Assembly: GCF_023897015.1 (NCBI RefSeq)
Contig: NZ_JAMHFY010000018.1
Location: 49,114 to 113,113 of the forward strand
Length of the DNA: 64,000 bases
Direction of reading: 5' to 3'
Source: Desulfosporosinus nitroreducens
Lineage (GTDB): Bacteria > Bacillota > Desulfitobacteriia > Desulfitobacteriales > Desulfitobacteriaceae
Positions 17,575 through 26,418 of this stretch are shown here, piece after piece. The position numbers and the translations under genes were made by a program. How positions within the stretch are numbered: position 1 is the stretch's first letter; each line of letters opens with the position of its first letter. The notes beneath the pieces are model-generated. The model did no database searches and was not told where the DNA came from. It worked only from the letters and a program-made list of their open reading frames with translations.

Positions 17575-19166
17575 TATTGACCTCCCAGCAAAGCACGCCG
17601 GTCTGCCTTACCATTCGGTGTCATGGGCATTTTCTCGAGGAATTTAAACCGGCGCGGGATCATATATTCGGGCAAGTGTCTGCGCAAATCTTCCTTCAGA
17701 GCAAGAGTCGCCTTGAATTCGTCTTCCACAGGCTTACTCACTGTAATAAAGGCCTGTAAATATTCCACTTTACCACGTCGTTCAATGGGTAAAACTACGG
17801 CATTCTCAACCATCGCTAGTCGCCTGAGATTTTCCTCGATTTCTCCTAATTCGATCCGGTAACCATGGAGTTTAACCTGGAAATCTAACCTGCCTTGGTA
17901 AAAGAGGAAGCCCTCTTTAAACAGCCCAGAATCTCCCGTTCGGTAAGCATTCCAAGTTACGCCTTGTTCTTGCCAGCTAAAAAAAGCCTTGGCAGTTTGC
18001 TCTGAATTGTTAAGGTAGCCCACACTCACATTAGGGCCTGCAATAATCAGTTCCCCTGCCTCTCCCTCTGACAGGGTCTCAGGTCTTTGGGGCAAAAGCC
18101 CCTTCTCGGCGGCTATCGTTGCCGTGAGTCGATCGGTATCACAGATGAGGACCAGAGCATCCGGTTTAACGCTTCCTACCGGAAGTGGATTAAAGGTGTT
18201 CAGAATGTCTTGGGTGATCGTCAGATTAGTTACCGCCACTGTGGCTTCGGTGGGGCCATAGAGATTTTCCACCTTAGCTCGCGGAAATCGCTGAGCCAGT
18301 TTGGTTGCACAATCATGGGTAAGTATCTCTCCGCAGAAGAGAAAACGCTTGACCTGGGGCAGCAGGGTATCATTAAAACTGGGATCCATTAAACATACCT
18401 CGGCAAACGAAGGGGTTGATACCCAGTAACTAGTTTTCGAAGAAGCCAAGGAGGCAAAAAGTTCTTTGGGGTTAGCAATTTGGTTTTTGTCCACACTCCA
18501 AAGGGTCCCTCCTGTACTTAAGGACATATATAAATCCATCACTGAAAGGTCAAAGGAAAAAGGAGCCTGATTGAGAAAGACCTCATTCAGTTCCTCTGGC
18601 TGAAAGGCGGGGTTGACCCAGTTGAGAAAACTCTCTAAGGCCCCCAGGGTAATCTGAACTCCTTTGGGTACTCCTGTACTGCCGGAGGTGTAGATTATAT
18701 AGTAAACTTCATCCGGTTGCACCTGCCAAGAGGATGACGGTACTTCCAATTGATATCCCTTAAGGATACTGCCCTGCCCGTCCAGTGAAATCATTTCTTC
18801 GATCATAACTTTGTGAGAGGCATTGCCTTTAGGCACAATTTGAGGAGAAAGGACTGCCCTTGCACCAGAAGCCTCAATAATTTGCCAAAGCCGCTCCGCA
18901 GGCACGGACGAATCCACAGGAATATAGGGATGGCCTGCTTTGACGCAAGCCATAAATAATACCAGCATCTCATTTTCTTTATGCCCGTACACGATAACCG
19001 GGGTTTGACGAGTTATTTCCTCAGTTAAATTCAGTTCATGAAGCCATACTGCAACAGAATTAGATCTGCTTTCTAAAGAAGCATAGGTTAAAACTGAATT
19101 GCCATGTCGATGTGCCACCCGCTCCGGACATCTTATGGACCAATCATGGATTTTTTGACTAAGCAT
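17574..19166 (-). CDS. dltA: DltA, D-alanine--carrier protein ligase
   Basis: 530 residues from the ATG at 19166, which has GGGGA at a proper distance; an ATG 9 bases earlier abuts this site and is less likely. Adenylation motifs: YIIYTSGSTGVPKGVQIT, NLYGPTEATVAV, YRTGD and the catalytic Lys in NGKADRR. It activates D-alanine with ATP and loads it on the phosphopantetheine of DltC. Length fits the family (about 505-530). A free-standing NRPS adenylation enzyme was considered, but the dltC, dltD, dltX and dltB neighbours settle the call. Confidence 0.95.
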   Translation of the reverse strand: MLSQKIHDWSIRCPERVAHRHGNSVLTYASLESRSNSVAVWLHELNLTEEITRQTPVIVYGHKENEMLVLFMACVKAGHPYIPVDSSVPAERLWQIIEASGARAVLSPQIVPKGNASHKVMIEEMISLDGQGSILKGYQLEVPSSSWQVQPDEVYYIIYTSGSTGVPKGVQITLGALESFLNWVNPAFQPEELNEVFLNQAPFSFDLSVMDLYMSLSTGGTLWSVDKNQIANPKELFASLASSKTSYWVSTPSFAEVCLMDPSFNDTLLPQVKRFLFCGEILTHDCATKLAQRFPRAKVENLYGPTEATVAVTNLTITQDILNTFNPLPVGSVKPDALVLICDTDRLTATIAAEKGLLPQRPETLSEGEAGELIIAGPNVSVGYLNNSEQTAKAFFSWQEQGVTWNAYRTGDSGLFKEGFLFYQGRLDFQVKLHGYRIELGEIEENLRRLAMVENAVVLPIERRGKVEYLQAFITVSKPVEDEFKATLALKEDLRRHLPEYMIPRRFKFLEKMPMTPNGKADRRALLGGQ

Positions 19167-19186
19167 GAAACACATTCCCCATTCGC

Positions 19187-19360
19187 CTAAAAGTTATTGT
19201 AAATAAACGGAACTGTAGTTTGTTGCTTTTGCACTAAATAAAGAATAAACAAACCCATCAGGATGAGGTAGTAATAGGCAACTCGACCACACCATATTAA
19301 GGTGGGATTCCATTCCTTAGGTCCCTTCCCCTTCGTGATAAAATCCGTCCAATATTTCAT
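19187..19360 (-). CDS. dltX: DltX, small membrane protein of the D-alanylation system
   Basis: A 57-residue frame starts with ATG at 19360, inside the last 44 bases of dltD in another frame, and stops at 19187, 20 bases before the dltA start. It has one membrane helix (VAYYYLILMGLFILYLV) and ends with PFIYNNF. The C-terminal FIYNxF motif is the hallmark of DltX, which in other Gram-positives hands D-alanine on within the DltB/DltD complex. DltX is usually encoded first, before dltA; here it sits between dltD and dltA. Its small size and overlap make it easy to miss. Confidence 0.88.
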   Translation of the reverse strand: MKYWTDFITKGKGPKEWNPTLIWCGRVAYYYLILMGLFILYLVQKQQTTVPFIYNNF

Positions 19361-20540
19361 CGATGTTCACCCACCCTTTCCAGCCCAAGTGCATCGTGTC
19401 CTGCAAGAAGTAAGAATCATATTCGTGATTCCCGAAATTTGCAACCACAAATCCTCTGTCCTTGATCATCTTCTCAGCTCGTAAATAATACGCCTTTCGT
19501 TCCTCTATCGAAAAACCTGTATAATCATACCAAGTTCCATTGACCGGCACTATAATAAACATTGGTTGAGCCTTAGTCTCTTGGAGTAAATTTAACACTA
19601 ATTCCAGATCCTGATATTCAGGAGACGGATATAGTTCTGAATGGGACGATGAATTCCTATTCTCCGCGAGCTTAGGTTGTATATTCTCTGAATAGTACTG
19701 ATCCAAGATGCCAAATCGATTATTTTGGGTCATTTTTTCACCCTGCCTGGTGGCCTTCTCTTTTAATTCCTGCCATGAGGCAAGAGGCGGCGCCGTTACA
19801 GCAGCATTTATTGAAACACTTTTTGGGTTGATTAGCCGGGCGTAGGCAATGGTTTTTAACGCGTCTTGAGCTTCGAGCGCGGCCATTTCAACTCTTCCCC
19901 GAACTGCTAATCTCAGACTCCCAAAGCTTGGTTTTTGGCTTGTAAGCAAGTGCTGCTTTAGAAACGCATGGAGAGTGGGTTGCTCCTCAAAGGCTTCAGG
20001 AAAGTCTAAGAGGCGGTTTATTAATGAAGTTTTAGTCTCTGCAGATAAAGAGGAGTTAAAAACCATTCGATAGGCGTGGAGAGGGGAAAAATTCTGTTTA
20101 AAATACGCGGGACTGATTCCTTCTGGAGTAAACCACTGCGCCGAAAGTATAACGGCAATTTTTTTACCCCTAAGAGACTCTCCTAAAGCTGCCATGTTTA
20201 AAGCATGGATGATGTCCTGGGTCCCTCCTCTCCCCACAAGAAAAGGGGCAAACCCGGTGGGTTTTCCCTCAAAAAGAAGTGACGGATGGAATTCCGAGAC
20301 AGCTGAAAATTCCGAAGACCCGTAAACAGGGAGAATATCCTGGGATTGCAGGGCTTTTTCCTGCAAGATCGTGCCCTGAAAGCTAACAGGAGTTTGCGAG
20401 CCGCCGATGGTTTGGGTAACGCCTTGTTTAAGCCAAAAAAGCCCCACAACCTGTTGGGTCAGTGGGCCCATCCAAACTATTGTTACAGCAAAGAGAAGCA
20501 CGGCAATAAGCATTGGCCCTAGTCGACTTCGAATCATCAA
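19317..20540 (-). CDS. dltD: DltD, membrane-anchored D-alanyl transfer protein
   Basis: 407 residues with one N-terminal membrane anchor (PMLIAVLLFAVTIVWMG) and a large outer SGNH-hydrolase-like domain. VYGSSEFS holds the catalytic Ser, and DTMHLGWKGW near the C-terminus holds the catalytic Asp/His pair, as in DltD proteins. It finishes D-alanine transfer onto the polymer on the outer membrane face. The start overlaps the dltC stop by 4 bases and the 3' end overlaps dltX by 44 bases. Confidence 0.94.
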   Translation of the reverse strand: MMIRSRLGPMLIAVLLFAVTIVWMGPLTQQVVGLFWLKQGVTQTIGGSQTPVSFQGTILQEKALQSQDILPVYGSSEFSAVSEFHPSLLFEGKPTGFAPFLVGRGGTQDIIHALNMAALGESLRGKKIAVILSAQWFTPEGISPAYFKQNFSPLHAYRMVFNSSLSAETKTSLINRLLDFPEAFEEQPTLHAFLKQHLLTSQKPSFGSLRLAVRGRVEMAALEAQDALKTIAYARLINPKSVSINAAVTAPPLASWQELKEKATRQGEKMTQNNRFGILDQYYSENIQPKLAENRNSSSHSELYPSPEYQDLELVLNLLQETKAQPMFIIVPVNGTWYDYTGFSIEERKAYYLRAEKMIKDRGFVVANFGNHEYDSYFLQDTMHLGWKGWVNIDEILDGFYHEGEGT

Positions 20541-20773
20541 CCCTTACGCTCCTCCAGGTAAGCAATGATTTTATTGGCGGTCTCCCATTCCTCACGTTCC
20601 ATTTCTGTTGGTGCCACTTCAATGGCGAGTTGCTCGTGAATGGCCACAAATAATTCAATGATTCCAAAGGAATCAAGCAATCCATTCTTAAACAATTCCA
20701 GATCTGGGTTCCGCTTTATCTCATCCGTACCACAAATATCGGTAAGTATGTCAAGAATCTTTTCTCTTATCAC
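20537..20773 (-). CDS. dltC: DltC, D-alanyl carrier protein
   Basis: 78 residues, an acyl-carrier-like four-helix protein. GLLDSFGIIEL contains the phosphopantetheine Ser (residue 35) in the DltC-specific LDSF context. The GTG start at 20773 has an excellent GGAGGAGGT ribosome site. First gene of the dlt group here, 104 bases after the sugar transferase gene, so it may be transcribed with the glycan genes or from its own promoter; no strong promoter was seen in the gap. Confidence 0.95.
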   Translation of the reverse strand: MIREKILDILTDICGTDEIKRNPDLELFKNGLLDSFGIIELFVAIHEQLAIEVAPTEMEREEWETANKIIAYLEERKG

Positions 20774-20876
20774 GTGTATACCTCCTCCACCATTCTTTTT
20801 CTATTCGACAAGGAAGAAAGTAGTTCCTGCCTCATCCAAAAACCATAGATTCAAGAAATATCATAACCATTATTCA

Positions 20877-21533
20877 TTAGTAAGCCCCTTTACCGGAGAA
20901 GACGACCGAGAAAGTTTTCCACAAAATCGATAAATCTAACCAGATATTCCAACGCCTGACGTATTCTACATCATAGGCCAGCGTTTCTCCCAAGGTTAGC
21001 TCACTCCGCCCGTTGACTTGGGCCAATCCAGTGACCCCCGGCAAGACGTTAAGGCGCAGGCGTTGTTCTGGCGTGTAGTGTTTTGCGATATCCGGAACCT
21101 CCGGGCGAGGTCCTACAAGACTCATATTGCCAAGCAAAATATTCAGGAGCTGAGGGAGTTCATCCAAACTGGTTTTACGCAAAAACTTCCCGCTCCGTGT
21201 AATCCGGGGATCATTTTTCTCCTGGAAAACGAAGTTCTCTAGATTTTTTACTTTTTCCAGCTTTGACTTCATTAAGGCATCCGCATTCGCTGACATCGTT
21301 CTGAACTTATAAATAGTATAGGGCTTGCCCCAAAGTCCCACCCGTGTTTGCGTGAAAATGGCCGGGCCCGAAGAATCCAAGCGAATCCAAAGGACTATAA
21401 AAAGCCACAACGGTGATATGATCACAAGAAGAACAGCAGCAACAAAAAGGTCAAGCAGCCGCTTCAGAGCAAGTTGCCAACGAGAATAAATAAACTCTTT
21501 ACTTTCAGCAGATGCCGCCAATCTCTGACCCAT
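20877..21533 (-). CDS. Initiating undecaprenyl-phosphate sugar-1-phosphate transferase (PglC/WbaP-type)
   Basis: 218 residues from ATG 21533, chosen because AAAGGAG lies just ahead; the longer frame overlaps the aminotransferase gene. One membrane segment (LFVAAVLLVIISPLWLFIV), then the polyprenyl-phosphate hexose-1-phosphate transferase core: YKFRTMSANAD, RKTSLDELPQLLNIL with the catalytic Asp-Glu pair, VGPRPEVP and GVTGLAQVNGRSE. It starts glycan synthesis by placing a sugar-phosphate on the lipid carrier. The adjacent aminotransferase and the distant PglF-like dehydratase suggest an amino-dideoxy sugar as first residue. Confidence 0.92.
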   Translation of the reverse strand: MGQRLAASAESKEFIYSRWQLALKRLLDLFVAAVLLVIISPLWLFIVLWIRLDSSGPAIFTQTRVGLWGKPYTIYKFRTMSANADALMKSKLEKVKNLENFVFQEKNDPRITRSGKFLRKTSLDELPQLLNILLGNMSLVGPRPEVPDIAKHYTPEQRLRLNVLPGVTGLAQVNGRSELTLGETLAYDVEYVRRWNIWLDLSILWKTFSVVFSGKGAY

Positions 21534-21555
21534 TGGTTTGTCTCCTTTCCGTATC

Positions 21556-22716
21556 TTACTTGCGAAAACCCTCGACAATTCGCTCGACAGCTTCAATGAC
21601 ATCTTCCGTATCTTGTTTACTCATCTTCGGATAAAGGGGCAAGGAGATAATACGTTCAAAGGTCGTTTCCGCCTGTGGAAAATCTCCTTTTTGGAAACCG
21701 AAGGTATCTCTATAGAAGGGATGCATTGGCACGGGAATAAAGTGCACACTCGTTCCAATCTGTTCCTTTTTCAATTCTTCGATAAACTCTGTTCTGTCTA
21801 TGGATAGTTTCTCCAGATTTAGCTTTAGGATATACAGATGCCAAGCGTGGCGGGCATATTCCTTTTCAGGTGGAATTTCCAGTTCGGGCATCTTGCCGAA
21901 TGCTTCGTTAAATCGCTCGGCTATTTCCAGTCGAACTCCCTGCATGCGCTCGAGTTTAGCCAATTGGGACAGACCGAGAGCCGCCTGAATATCCGTCATA
22001 TTGTATTTGTATCCGGGGTGGAGAATTTCGTAGTACCAGGAACCTGACGCCGAATAGCGGTTCCAGGCATTTCGGCTCATGCCATGTGAACTCATTATCC
22101 TGATTTTATCCGCAAGGGCCTCATCGTTCGTGGTGACCATACCCCCTTCTCCAGTCGCCAAGTTCTTTGTGGCGTAGAAAGAAAATGCCGTTGCATCTCC
22201 GATCGTACCGATTAATTTCCCTTTGTACTTAGTATACACAGCATGGGCTGCATCCTCTAGTACAAAAAGATTATATTCCTTGGCCAGCTCCATAATTTCA
22301 TCCATTTCACACGGATGTCCGGCAAGATGAACCGGAATAATAGCCTTAGTACGCGGAGTTATCTTTTTACGAACTTCGTTGACATCGATGTTCATCGTCA
22401 CCGGGTCGATATCTGCAAAGACTGGTGTTGCTCCAGTATGAATAATAACGTTTGCAGAGGAAGCAAAGGTCATGGGAGTTGTGATCACTTCATCCCCTTC
22501 ACTGATTCCGGCAGCCACAAGCGCGAGATGCAACCCTGCCGTGCAGGAGTTCACAGCTATAGCATATTTAACTCCGATATACTCAGCAAAGCGTTTCTCG
22601 AACTCGTGGGTTTTGGGTCCCTTGGTAATCCAATTTGATCTGAGACTGTCCACAACTTCTGCAATATCATCCTCTTCAATAAGAGGCAAACCGTAGGTTA
22701 AAAATTCTTTACGCAT
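21556..22716 (-). CDS. DegT/DnrJ/EryC1 sugar aminotransferase (PglE/ArnB-like)
   Basis: 386 residues from ATG 22716 with AAAGGAG 12 bases ahead (a TTG start at 22737 would include the ribosome site). Fold-type I PLP enzyme: NSCTAGLHLALVAAGI, VLEDAAHAV, and SFYATKNLATGEGGM with the PLP-binding Lys. It should aminate a 4-keto-6-deoxy nucleotide sugar, most likely the product of the PglF/WbpM-like dehydratase in this locus, giving a 4-amino-4,6-dideoxy sugar. It lies 22 bases ahead of the initiating transferase gene. Confidence 0.9.
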   Translation of the reverse strand: MRKEFLTYGLPLIEEDDIAEVVDSLRSNWITKGPKTHEFEKRFAEYIGVKYAIAVNSCTAGLHLALVAAGISEGDEVITTPMTFASSANVIIHTGATPVFADIDPVTMNIDVNEVRKKITPRTKAIIPVHLAGHPCEMDEIMELAKEYNLFVLEDAAHAVYTKYKGKLIGTIGDATAFSFYATKNLATGEGGMVTTNDEALADKIRIMSSHGMSRNAWNRYSASGSWYYEILHPGYKYNMTDIQAALGLSQLAKLERMQGVRLEIAERFNEAFGKMPELEIPPEKEYARHAWHLYILKLNLEKLSIDRTEFIEELKKEQIGTSVHFIPVPMHPFYRDTFGFQKGDFPQAETTFERIISLPLYPKMSKQDTEDVIEAVERIVEGFRK

Positions 22717-22761
22717 TGGATTTATGTCTCCTTTCAAATTCGAGCATATAAAGAATTAACG

Positions 22762-23865
22762 TTATACTTTCTGACTAGTTTGGAGTAATTGCTGATACAC
22801 GGCTTCCATTTGAGTTACATTTTTTTGCCAATCATAGTGCTTTAACACATTTGCCCTGCCTTGTCGGCCTAACTTATCTCTCAGGGCAGGATCTTTAATT
22901 AGACGTTCCATAGCCTCGCCTAACTCGGCGATATTTTCTGAAGAAACAAGTAAACCTGTCTCTCCTTCTATAATTACTTCGGTTAATCCGCCGACCCTGC
23001 TGGCAATCACGGGACGGGCGCAGGCCGATCCTTCCACTGCTGTTACGCCGAAGCTCTCTTGACGGGAAGGAATGACCACAATATCAATACTTTGATAGAA
23101 ATCAGCAACGTTAGCATTGGGAAGTTGCCCCAGCCATTCAATATATGCGCTAACTCCAAGCTTCTCTGCTAAGTCCTCTAGCTGGCCGCGCTGCGGGCCT
23201 TCCCCCGCAATCCGCAGACGAGTCTGTGGAAACTTGTAATGAACCTGAGCAAACGCCTCGATCAAAAGATCTAATCCATACACAGAGTGCAGGCCTTTGG
23301 CAATTCCGAACACAACGAGATTATCTGTTCTGCCGCTGCCGCTTTTCGGATAAGAAACGTGTTCTCCCTGCGGGGGAGCAAAGCGAGTCGTATCCACTCC
23401 AAACGGAATAATTTCTATAGCTTGTTCCGAGCCAATATAGCGATGCATCTCCTGGGCCATTATTTCACTGCTTGAGCATAGCACATCTGCACGACTCAGA
23501 ATCCATTTTAACAGTCTTCGATGCAAAAAAGAGGTTCGGGGAAAAGAAAAAATATCACTGCCCCAGGCGGAAATAACCAAAGGATGCCTGCGGGTTAACG
23601 CTCCTAGCAAGCCAAAGCTCGTCGCATAATGTGAATGGATCAGATCCGGTTTAATCTCGGCGACCTTTTCCTTGACCCAAGTCTGACGCAATAGTACATC
23701 CACCTTATCTCCGGCCAAGCGAGGTATGACATGCACTTTAATCTTCGGCAGCTCTGCAGACAGAAAACTTAGGATTTCTACCTCCCACCCTCGTTCTGAC
23801 AGAGCTAACGCCCATTTCTCGGTATGAGTGCTGGCTGCGTTGGCCAATAAGCAAAGTTTAGCCAT
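22762..23865 (-). CDS. Family 4 glycosyltransferase (GT-B)
   Basis: 367 residues, the typical length. N-terminal acceptor domain starts KLCLLANAASTHTEKWALAL; the C-terminal donor domain has RIAGEGPQRGQLEDLAEKLG, then PSRQESFGVTAVEGSACARP with the E-x7-E motif of retaining GT4 enzymes, and GLLVSSENIAELGEAMERL. It acts at the cytoplasmic membrane face, adding a sugar to the lipid-linked repeat unit. It overlaps the upstream polymerase-like gene by 8 bases. Donor and linkage cannot be read from sequence. Confidence 0.9.
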   Translation of the reverse strand: MAKLCLLANAASTHTEKWALALSERGWEVEILSFLSAELPKIKVHVIPRLAGDKVDVLLRQTWVKEKVAEIKPDLIHSHYATSFGLLGALTRRHPLVISAWGSDIFSFPRTSFLHRRLLKWILSRADVLCSSSEIMAQEMHRYIGSEQAIEIIPFGVDTTRFAPPQGEHVSYPKSGSGRTDNLVVFGIAKGLHSVYGLDLLIEAFAQVHYKFPQTRLRIAGEGPQRGQLEDLAEKLGVSAYIEWLGQLPNANVADFYQSIDIVVIPSRQESFGVTAVEGSACARPVIASRVGGLTEVIIEGETGLLVSSENIAELGEAMERLIKDPALRDKLGRQGRANVLKHYDWQKNVTQMEAVYQQLLQTSQKV

Positions 23866-25114
23866 CCCAGCCCTCTCCCCAAGGTTTCCATTGAATGGCT
23901 AGGCTCAATCCCCAGAAAGCCCAAACCATAGGGTCTTCGAAAAACCTGCCTTCCCCCTGGGAGCTGAGCCAAACCACGAAAATACTGATTAACATCGCTT
24001 GTGCAAAAGAATTCATCTGATTCAACACACGCAAATTCATAGTCGCTATAATAATAAGAAAAACAAACATGCTTACAAGGCCAAGTATGCCCATCTCAGC
24101 CGCTACTGTAATTAAACTGGTATGAGAACGAGTGACTGCATCACTCCAAGGTACTAGATAATGGTACGGCTGTTCTATTGCCCACTGAAAATTTCCCAAC
24201 CCCACTCCTGTCAAGGGGTCTTCGATAAACATGGCCCAACCGCCCTTGATCAGGTGCTCACGCTGTCCGAGAGCGCTCATCCCAGTGAAGAGTGTTTCAA
24301 AGCGGATGCGGATACTTGGGATCAGATAAAGAGCAATTGCCCCCACCCCTCCAAGCCCCATTATACTCCAAGTCGTCCTGCGATTTTTCGCTGAGCTAAT
24401 GGCTATAATAACAATTCCTATCAGCAAGGTCAACCAGCCTGTTCGCGAAAACGTAACTCCCAGAGCTGCCACTTGGATGAGGAGTGCCAATGCTGTCCCG
24501 ATATTTAAAAACCATTCCCGCCGCACGAGAAGGAGTAAAGTCCCCAGGATAGAGATATTCAAGTAACGTGCAAATAGATTAGGATCAATGAAACTTGCAT
24601 TCACCCTCCGTACTCCGGAGATATTAATACCTCCGCCCCAAATCCAGTTCCCACTAAAATATTGGGCTAGTCCAATGAGTGCAGTAAGAGTCGCCATAGC
24701 AAAAATCACCTTAAACACACGGTCAAAGACTGTTTTTCGGTCCGCACCCAAAGCCATGCTTATCCCGACAGCAAATAGAAGAAGCAGGCGCACCCCTTCA
24801 TTAATCGTTGTTTGTGATTGCAAGCTTGTGGTCAGTGAAACAAGGACAGCGATAAACAAGGGAATGACCGCCCAAATCAATGGAACCCCAGCAAGACGCT
24901 TTAAGGTCTCCCCTATTCCTAATTGAACAAAACGCACTGCTCCCCAAGCTAACAAGAGAATCATCCCTATGCGCAAAAAGGTTAAAGAGGTTGGCGTATC
25001 CGCACCGCTTTGATAGGGGGGAAACAGCACTTTACTGATATCCCAAGGCACCAACGCAAAAAACAAGGGAATAATCCAATCACCCCACCGTTTCACACAG
25101 CCACTTCCTCTCAT
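23858..25114 (-). CDS. Wzy/O-antigen-ligase-family membrane protein (first of two)
   Basis: 418 residues, about 11-12 helices. Typical Wzy/WaaL features: NASFIDPNLFARYLN, and the long outer loop with DPLTGVGLGNFQW and SDAVTRSHTSLITVAAE. It should polymerise lipid-linked units or ligate a glycan to another acceptor on the outer face. The start is uncertain: ATG 25114 has GGAGG 15 bases away, whereas GTG 25096 has AGAGGAAG at 7 bases. The second family member at 27500 raises the possibility that one is the polymerase and the other a ligase. Confidence 0.85.
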   Translation of the reverse strand: MRGSGCVKRWGDWIIPLFFALVPWDISKVLFPPYQSGADTPTSLTFLRIGMILLLAWGAVRFVQLGIGETLKRLAGVPLIWAVIPLFIAVLVSLTTSLQSQTTINEGVRLLLLFAVGISMALGADRKTVFDRVFKVIFAMATLTALIGLAQYFSGNWIWGGGINISGVRRVNASFIDPNLFARYLNISILGTLLLLVRREWFLNIGTALALLIQVAALGVTFSRTGWLTLLIGIVIIAISSAKNRRTTWSIMGLGGVGAIALYLIPSIRIRFETLFTGMSALGQREHLIKGGWAMFIEDPLTGVGLGNFQWAIEQPYHYLVPWSDAVTRSHTSLITVAAEMGILGLVSMFVFLIIIATMNLRVLNQMNSFAQAMLISIFVVWLSSQGEGRFFEDPMVWAFWGLSLAIQWKPWGEGWDG

Positions 25115-25136
25115 TTATAAACTGCTTAACCTCCGG

Positions 25137-26345
25137 CTATTTTAGCTCTTTTAGCCACTGACTGACGATGCTGTCCCAAGAATAATGCTCTTCTACATAG
25201 CGCCTGCCGTTCTCTCCCATAGACTTACCCTGGTCACTTAACTCGTATAGGGAACGGATGGCTTGGGCCATCTCAACAGGGTTTTCCGGTTCAACGGTAA
25301 GTCCTGCTCCAGCCTCTCTGATCAGCTCTACGGCTTCCCCTTCTCCACTATAGATAACAGGAACTGCACAGCCCATAGCCGGAAACATCTTAGACGGACG
25401 TGCCCCTTCAAAGAGTTTTAGCTTCTTTAAGGGAATTATACTTCCTGCAGCTAAGGACAAATAGCGCGGCATATCTGTAACCGGTTGAAATCCGAGAAAT
25501 TGCACATTCGGCAGCTTCATCTCTTTGGCCATTTCCTCAAGTCTCGGCTTTTCCGTCCCATCCCCTAGAAAGAGAAAATGATACTGTGGTTCAGAACGTA
25601 ATAAGTTAGCTGCTTCCAATACGCTTTCTAACCCCTGCGCATATCCCATCGTCCCGGTATAGACCAAGACAAATTTATCTTGAAGTCCCAGCTTCTCCTT
25701 AAACTCTTGATCTGGTGGAAGCGAACAAAAGAGATCGAGGTTTACTCCGTTAGGCAAAAAAGCGATTTTCTCAGGCGGTATTCCCCGTTTTATCCAAGTG
25801 TCGCGAATTCCTAACGTTACCGCAGACAGTTTCCAAGAACGATTGTAGAGCCAGGTTTCCAAGGCCTCTGTCATACGGATCATCGTCTTATTGGTAACCA
25901 ATCCCAAAGCTACTGCGGATTCCGGCCAAAGATCTGAAACATTAAACACCAAGCGGGCACGTTTAATCCAGCTTCCGAGCACAGCGGTCATCCCCAGAAA
26001 TAGTGGCGGGGACTCCACGAAAAGGACATCACAAGGCCCTGCCTTTAGGATTCCCCATAAAGACGAAAAGGTAAATGAAAAATAATTTAAAAGGCGTTTC
26101 CAAAAATGTCCCCTTTGTACGGGGTAAACCCACGTCCGGTAGACCGTTAATCCTTCCACTTCATCTTTCATAGACCAATATCCTCGATACTTTGGCGGAA
26201 TCACCCCTGAGGGATGATTAGGAAAGGCAGTGACAATGACAACCTCATGCCCCTGGCGTTGCAATCCTTTTGCCAGTTCTTTAAGCCGCACTTGGGCAGC
26301 CCCTGTTTCCGGAGGAAAGTATTGGGTCAAAATTAAAAATCGCAT
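25137..26345 (-). CDS. Family 4 glycosyltransferase (WbuB-like)
   Basis: 402 residues from ATG 26345 (AAGGAAGG at 8-9 bases; the longer frame is not preferred). MRFLILTQYFPPETGAAQVR is the N-terminal signature of WbuB/PelF-like GT4 enzymes. The donor domain has FLGDGTEKPRLEEMAKEM, then SIIPLKKLKLFEGARPSKMF and EPENPVEMAQAIRSL. WbuB relatives transfer N-acetyl-fucosamine-type amino sugars onto lipid-linked intermediates, but this cannot be asserted for this enzyme. It belongs to the glycan operon between the polymerase-like and epimerase genes. Confidence 0.9.
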   Translation of the reverse strand: MRFLILTQYFPPETGAAQVRLKELAKGLQRQGHEVVIVTAFPNHPSGVIPPKYRGYWSMKDEVEGLTVYRTWVYPVQRGHFWKRLLNYFSFTFSSLWGILKAGPCDVLFVESPPLFLGMTAVLGSWIKRARLVFNVSDLWPESAVALGLVTNKTMIRMTEALETWLYNRSWKLSAVTLGIRDTWIKRGIPPEKIAFLPNGVNLDLFCSLPPDQEFKEKLGLQDKFVLVYTGTMGYAQGLESVLEAANLLRSEPQYHFLFLGDGTEKPRLEEMAKEMKLPNVQFLGFQPVTDMPRYLSLAAGSIIPLKKLKLFEGARPSKMFPAMGCAVPVIYSGEGEAVELIREAGAGLTVEPENPVEMAQAIRSLYELSDQGKSMGENGRRYVEEHYSWDSIVSQWLKELK

Positions 26346-26418
26346 TGATTTACCTTCCTTATCCAACTTTCTGAGATTGGAGCAATACTTTATTTATCGC
26401 CAATTAAAGTCACAAACT

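Noticed and set aside
17574..20773. NRPS-like mini-cluster (adenylation enzyme plus carrier)
   Set aside because: DltB, DltD and DltX in the same unit and the LDSF carrier motif identify D-alanylation.
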